Assembly (NCBI GenBank): GCA_002085265.1 | Contig: NATI01000042.1 | Span: 1-7,438 of the forward strand | Source of the DNA: Candidatus Omnitrophica bacterium 4484_49 | Lineage (GTDB): Bacteria; Omnitrophota; Gorgyraeia; Kaelpiales; Kaelpiaceae | Direction: 5' to 3' | DNA: 7,438 nucleotides | The notes under the pieces: model-generated | The model's database searches: none | What the model saw: only the letters and a program-made list of their open reading frames with translations | Told to the model about the DNA's origin: nothing | Program-made: the position numbers and the translations under genes | In this document: positions 5,198 through 7,438 of the stretch, piece by piece | Position numbering within the stretch: position 1 is the stretch's first letter | Layout: each line of letters begins with the position of its first letter

Positions 5198-6734
5198 AAA
5201 AACCTGGCGGCGTCCTACTCTCCCACCCCGTTTCCAGGAACCTACCAAGAGCGCTGGCAGGCTTAGCTTCCGTGTTCGGAATGGGAACGGGCGTTTCCCT
5301 GCCACCATGGCCGATCTGGTAAAAATATAACATACAGGGATAAATGGGAAGTTGAAATTTAACTTTTACACCTTGGATTTCTTTTATTTTCATAGCCTGC
5401 TGAAGAGAAATATTAGCAAAATAGAAAATCCCATTTTTACTTCTAAGTTCTCCTCTTGATATAAAGTAAGGTCCATTAAAATAATAACGGACGACATTAC
5501 TCACTCTACCATTTACTACATACTGAGGAATATTTTTATCCCAATTGTAAACAATTGAAGAGACAAAATCTCGGTAACTTTTAAAGAGCACCACATCCCT
5601 CTTCTTCTTTCTATTTTTTACCACCTCTTCCAATAAACAAAAAAGATTTCTTTTATCATAATCCCTTGTAAAATATTCATAATAAACTGGAAGTTTTGAA
5701 ATATTCCCTATTATGATAATTCCAAAAAGTAAAGAGTAAATTTTCATCTTTGAAGTCGATAAACATATCAAAAACCAGATTGCAAAAGCAGATAGAAGAA
5801 AATATCTGTCAACAAAAAAGGAATAATAAACTTTACTCAAAATAGCAATTAAAAGAATTGGTAATGGACCAGCCAAAATTAAATAATCAATTAAAATCTT
5901 ATGGTGGGGATTCTTCTTATTAATTCTTAAGTAAATAGCTACACAAAGACAACAGAGTAATATTAAAAGATTAAGTTTTGTGGAAGCAATGGTAAGGAGC
6001 GTATCCCATAGAATATGAAAGTTAAAATCCGGTATCCACCTATACCCTCCTATAAAGAAGTACTGACTTACAATTTGATATATAACTGGGAACGAAATAA
6101 TAGCTGCCCACAGAAATACTCTTATAATATGCTTAAAATCTGAATACATAAGATTTCTTCTATGAATGATGATAGTTATTATCTGTGCAAAGTAAATATA
6201 GATAAAGGAATAATGAGTGTAAAGTCCACCTGTTAATACCAAGAAATAACATAAAAAGAAAATTTTTTTATTATAACCAGTCTGACGATTAAGTAGTTTG
6301 AGAAACAGATAGGTAGAAAGAATTGCAAAAAATAACACAACCGCATACGGTGTTACATCACGAGAATATTTGATGAAAAACGGAGATGTGCTGAGGAAAG
6401 AGAGGAAAAATAAAGTAAATCTTTTATCAAAAAAATTTAATCCAAGAATACCGATCAAAATCAATCCCAATATGCTAAATGTCAGAGGGAAAAGGCGTAA
6501 CGCAAATTCTGATTTACCAAAAAATTTAATCCAAAAATGGAGCAGAAAGGGCATTAAAGGAGGATTTGTATCGTAAATTAAATAATTAAGATAGGCCTTT
6601 AAATTCTGGGATTGTATAAACCTATACCCTTCATCTAACCATATACATCCGGAATTTATAAGAAAAAGCCTCAGGGAAATAGCAATTAAAAGGATAAGAA
6701 AAATCATCCCTCTAAAGCACAATTTTTTTCTCAT
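5022..6734 (-). CDS. GT-C membrane glycosyltransferase (PMT/ArnT-like, family 39 type), C-terminus fused into 5S copy B
   Basis: The frame encodes 570 residues from ATG 6734 (TTG 6740 adds two). Such enzymes move sugars from lipid carriers to proteins or lipids on the outer face of the membrane. The N-terminus fits: a membrane helix (8-25), the acidic motif WLDEGYR with D34/E35 in the first external loop, DTNPPLMPFLLHFW (56-69), FALRLFPL, then RDVTPYA. About ten membrane helices follow, and a soluble region from about 370 to 471. The native-looking part ends at PCMLYFYQ, near residue 471. Residues 472-511 are translated 5S rRNA-like sequence (copy B) and 512-570 are the antisense of the neighbouring gene, so the last hundred residues are almost certainly not native. 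The lost part may be only a few residues, since relatives tend to end soon after such a strand. No Shine-Dalgarno site or stand-alone promoter fits in the 16 bp after 5S copy A; expression probably depends on read-through from the rRNA operon. Confidence 0.82.
   Translation of the reverse strand: MRKKLCFRGMIFLILLIAISLRLFLINSGCIWLDEGYRFIQSQNLKAYLNYLIYDTNPPLMPFLLHFWIKFFGKSEFALRLFPLTFSILGLILIGILGLNFFDKRFTLFFLSFLSTSPFFIKYSRDVTPYAVVLFFAILSTYLFLKLLNRQTGYNKKIFFLCYFLVLTGGLYTHYSFIYIYFAQIITIIIHRRNLMYSDFKHIIRVFLWAAIISFPVIYQIVSQYFFIGGYRWIPDFNFHILWDTLLTIASTKLNLLILLCCLCVAIYLRINKKNPHHKILIDYLILAGPLPILLIAILSKVYYSFFVDRYFLLSAFAIWFLICLSTSKMKIYSLLFGIIIIGNISKLPVYYEYFTRDYDKRNLFCLLEEVVKNRKKKRDVVLFKSYRDFVSSIVYNWDKNIPQYVVNGRVSNVVRYYFNGPYFISRGELRSKNGIFYFANISLQQAMKIKEIQGVKVKFQLPIYPCMLYFYQIGHGGRETPVPIPNTEAKPASALGRFLETGWESRTPPGFFIFQRFPKEMGIGNFPILARVLSQTVEFLCLPYCIQIFSLQDLLLGNKIPSLCYFLLL
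5191..5319 (-). repeat. Direct repeat: 5S plus T-rich tail, distal copy
   Basis: Positions 5191-5312 match 6739-6860 in the same orientation with eight substitutions, seven of them clustered at 5239-5252. Homology starts abruptly inside the T-rich tail (AAAATAAAAAAA on plus) and stops abruptly after CCATGGCC, within the first 5S nucleotides. These are sharp edges, as expected of a recombination or insertion junction rather than gradual drift. Confidence 0.8.
5203..5319 (-). rRNA. 5S rRNA-like sequence, copy B (degenerate, probable pseudogene)
   Basis: It resembles copy A over about 110 nt, including GGGAAACGCCCGTTCCC, the CCGAACACGGAAG loop, the GGAAAC hairpin tip and GGTGGGAGAGTAGG. The 5' strand that should read CCTGGCGG is CCAGATCGG, so helix I with the intact 3' strand CCGCCAGG is largely lost. 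Substitutions also hit helix IV and loop E (CCGATGGTACTGCC has become CTCTTGGTAGGTTC). A functional 5S is unlikely, although annotation tools may call it rRNA. The glycosyltransferase frame passes through it on the same strand with no stop. Confidence 0.8.
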
Positions 6735-6738
6735 TTTC

Positions 6739-6750
6739 AAAATAAAAAAA
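6739..6750 (-). terminator. T-rich tail after 5S copy A
   Basis: On the minus strand, 5S helix I is followed by TTTTTTTATTTT. A helix followed by a U-run could act as a weak terminator and mark the 3' end of the rRNA transcript, but there is no separate GC-rich hairpin. The tail is duplicated after copy B (5191-5202), and the glycosyltransferase start codon lies a few bases beyond it, so complete termination here would silence that gene. Confidence 0.4.
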
Positions 6751-6866
6751 CCTGGCGGCGTCCTACTCTCCCACCCCGTTTCCAGGGCAGTACCATCGGC
6801 GCTGGCAGGCTTAGCTTCCGTGTTCGGAATGGGAACGGGCGTTTCCCTGCCGCCATGGCCGCCAGG
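6751..6866 (-). rRNA. rrf: 5S ribosomal RNA, copy A (complete)
   Basis: The gene is 116 nt. CCTGGCGG at the 5' end pairs with CCGCCAGG at the 3' end to give a complete helix I. The conserved CCGAACACGGAAG loop, loop E (GATGGTA with GAGAGTA) and a GAAA-capped CCCTG/CGGGG stem are all present. It lies about 145 bp after the 23S gene in the usual 23S-5S order, so this is the functional copy of the operon. Confidence 0.96.
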
Positions 6867-6880
6867 AAGATCAACTTCAG

Positions 6881-6993
6881 TAAACTAGTTTGCTGGTTGG
6901 CTAGTTGGTTAGCTAACAAATATATATAATTATAATACCAGCAAACTAACCAACTACCCACCTAACAAACCAGCAAACTAACAAACTACTAAA
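6881..6993. repeat. Inverted array of 8-bp tandem repeats in the 23S-5S spacer
   Basis: Seven exact 8-bp units fill 6938-6993: CCAGCAAA, CTAACCAA, CTACCCAC, CTAACAAA, CCAGCAAA, CTAACAAA, CTACTAAA. The left arm (6881-6912) has four 8-bp units in the opposite orientation (TAAACTAG, TTTGCTGG, TTGGCTAG, TTGGTTAG) and then one forward CTAACAAA (6913-6920). A 17-bp AT-only stretch separates the arms. The whole could fold into a long imperfect hairpin in the rRNA precursor. Confidence 0.85.
6929..6934 (-). promoter_or_regulatory. TATAAT hexamer in the 23S-5S spacer
   Basis: A perfect -10 hexamer on the minus strand lies in the AT-only core between the repeat arms. The sequence at a 16-18 nt spacing (around GTAGTTGG) is a poor -35 box. 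It could give 5S and the glycosyltransferase gene an internal start, but an AT-only stretch would produce this hexamer by chance. Confidence 0.2.
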
Positions 6994-7009
6994 AGGAATA
7001 TAAAGTTTG

Positions 7010-7438
<429 letters not shown>

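Noticed and set aside
5191..6866. Insertion sequence or transposon bounded by the 5S copies
   Set aside because: The interval has no transposase or integrase and no terminal inverted repeats; the repeats are direct and consist of the 5S gene and its tail.

Overview
This is an AT-rich bacterial chromosomal segment, probably from an uncultured lineage. Bacterial rRNA genes, a bacterial RNase P RNA, Shine-Dalgarno sites of the AGGAGGTGA type and tRNAs without encoded CCA all point to Bacteria. The mix of a GH144-type glucoamylase-family protein, a PMT-type glycosyltransferase and an AbiEi remnant would fit candidate phyla such as Omnitrophota, but that is a weak guess.

Nearly everything reads on the minus strand. 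From right to left there is the 3' end of a 23S rRNA gene, a 23S-5S spacer built from an inverted array of 8-bp repeats, a complete 5S rRNA (copy A, 6751-6866), a multi-spanning glycosyltransferase gene starting about 16 bp after the 5S, and a second, degenerate 5S-like sequence (copy B, 5203-5319). The glycosyltransferase frame runs without a stop through all of copy B and on into the antisense of the only plus-strand gene, a predicted secreted or anchored protein of unknown function (4286-5197). That gene's own stop codon lies in the T-rich tail duplicated together with copy B.

Further left is a divergently transcribed, compact minus-strand block: a 49-residue two-helix membrane protein, a tRNA with anticodon CAT (probably Ile2), tRNA-Val(CAC), a coiled-coil/zinc-ribbon protein, RNase HI overlapping it by 8 bp, and RNase P RNA (rnpB) starting 4 nt after the RNase HI stop codon. 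The spacing suggests one transcription unit centred on RNA processing, with a candidate promoter at 4202-4230. After a 230-bp AT-rich gap with a candidate promoter and a leader hairpin comes a secreted glucoamylase-family protein, then a decayed AbiEi antitoxin gene without a start and with an internal amber codon, and finally about 270 bp of non-coding DNA with palindromic repeats.

The most unusual part is the 5S-glycosyltransferase-5S arrangement. A roughly 120-bp direct repeat made of the 5S gene and its T-rich tail flanks the glycosyltransferase gene, and the distal copy forms sharp junctions with both neighbouring coding regions.
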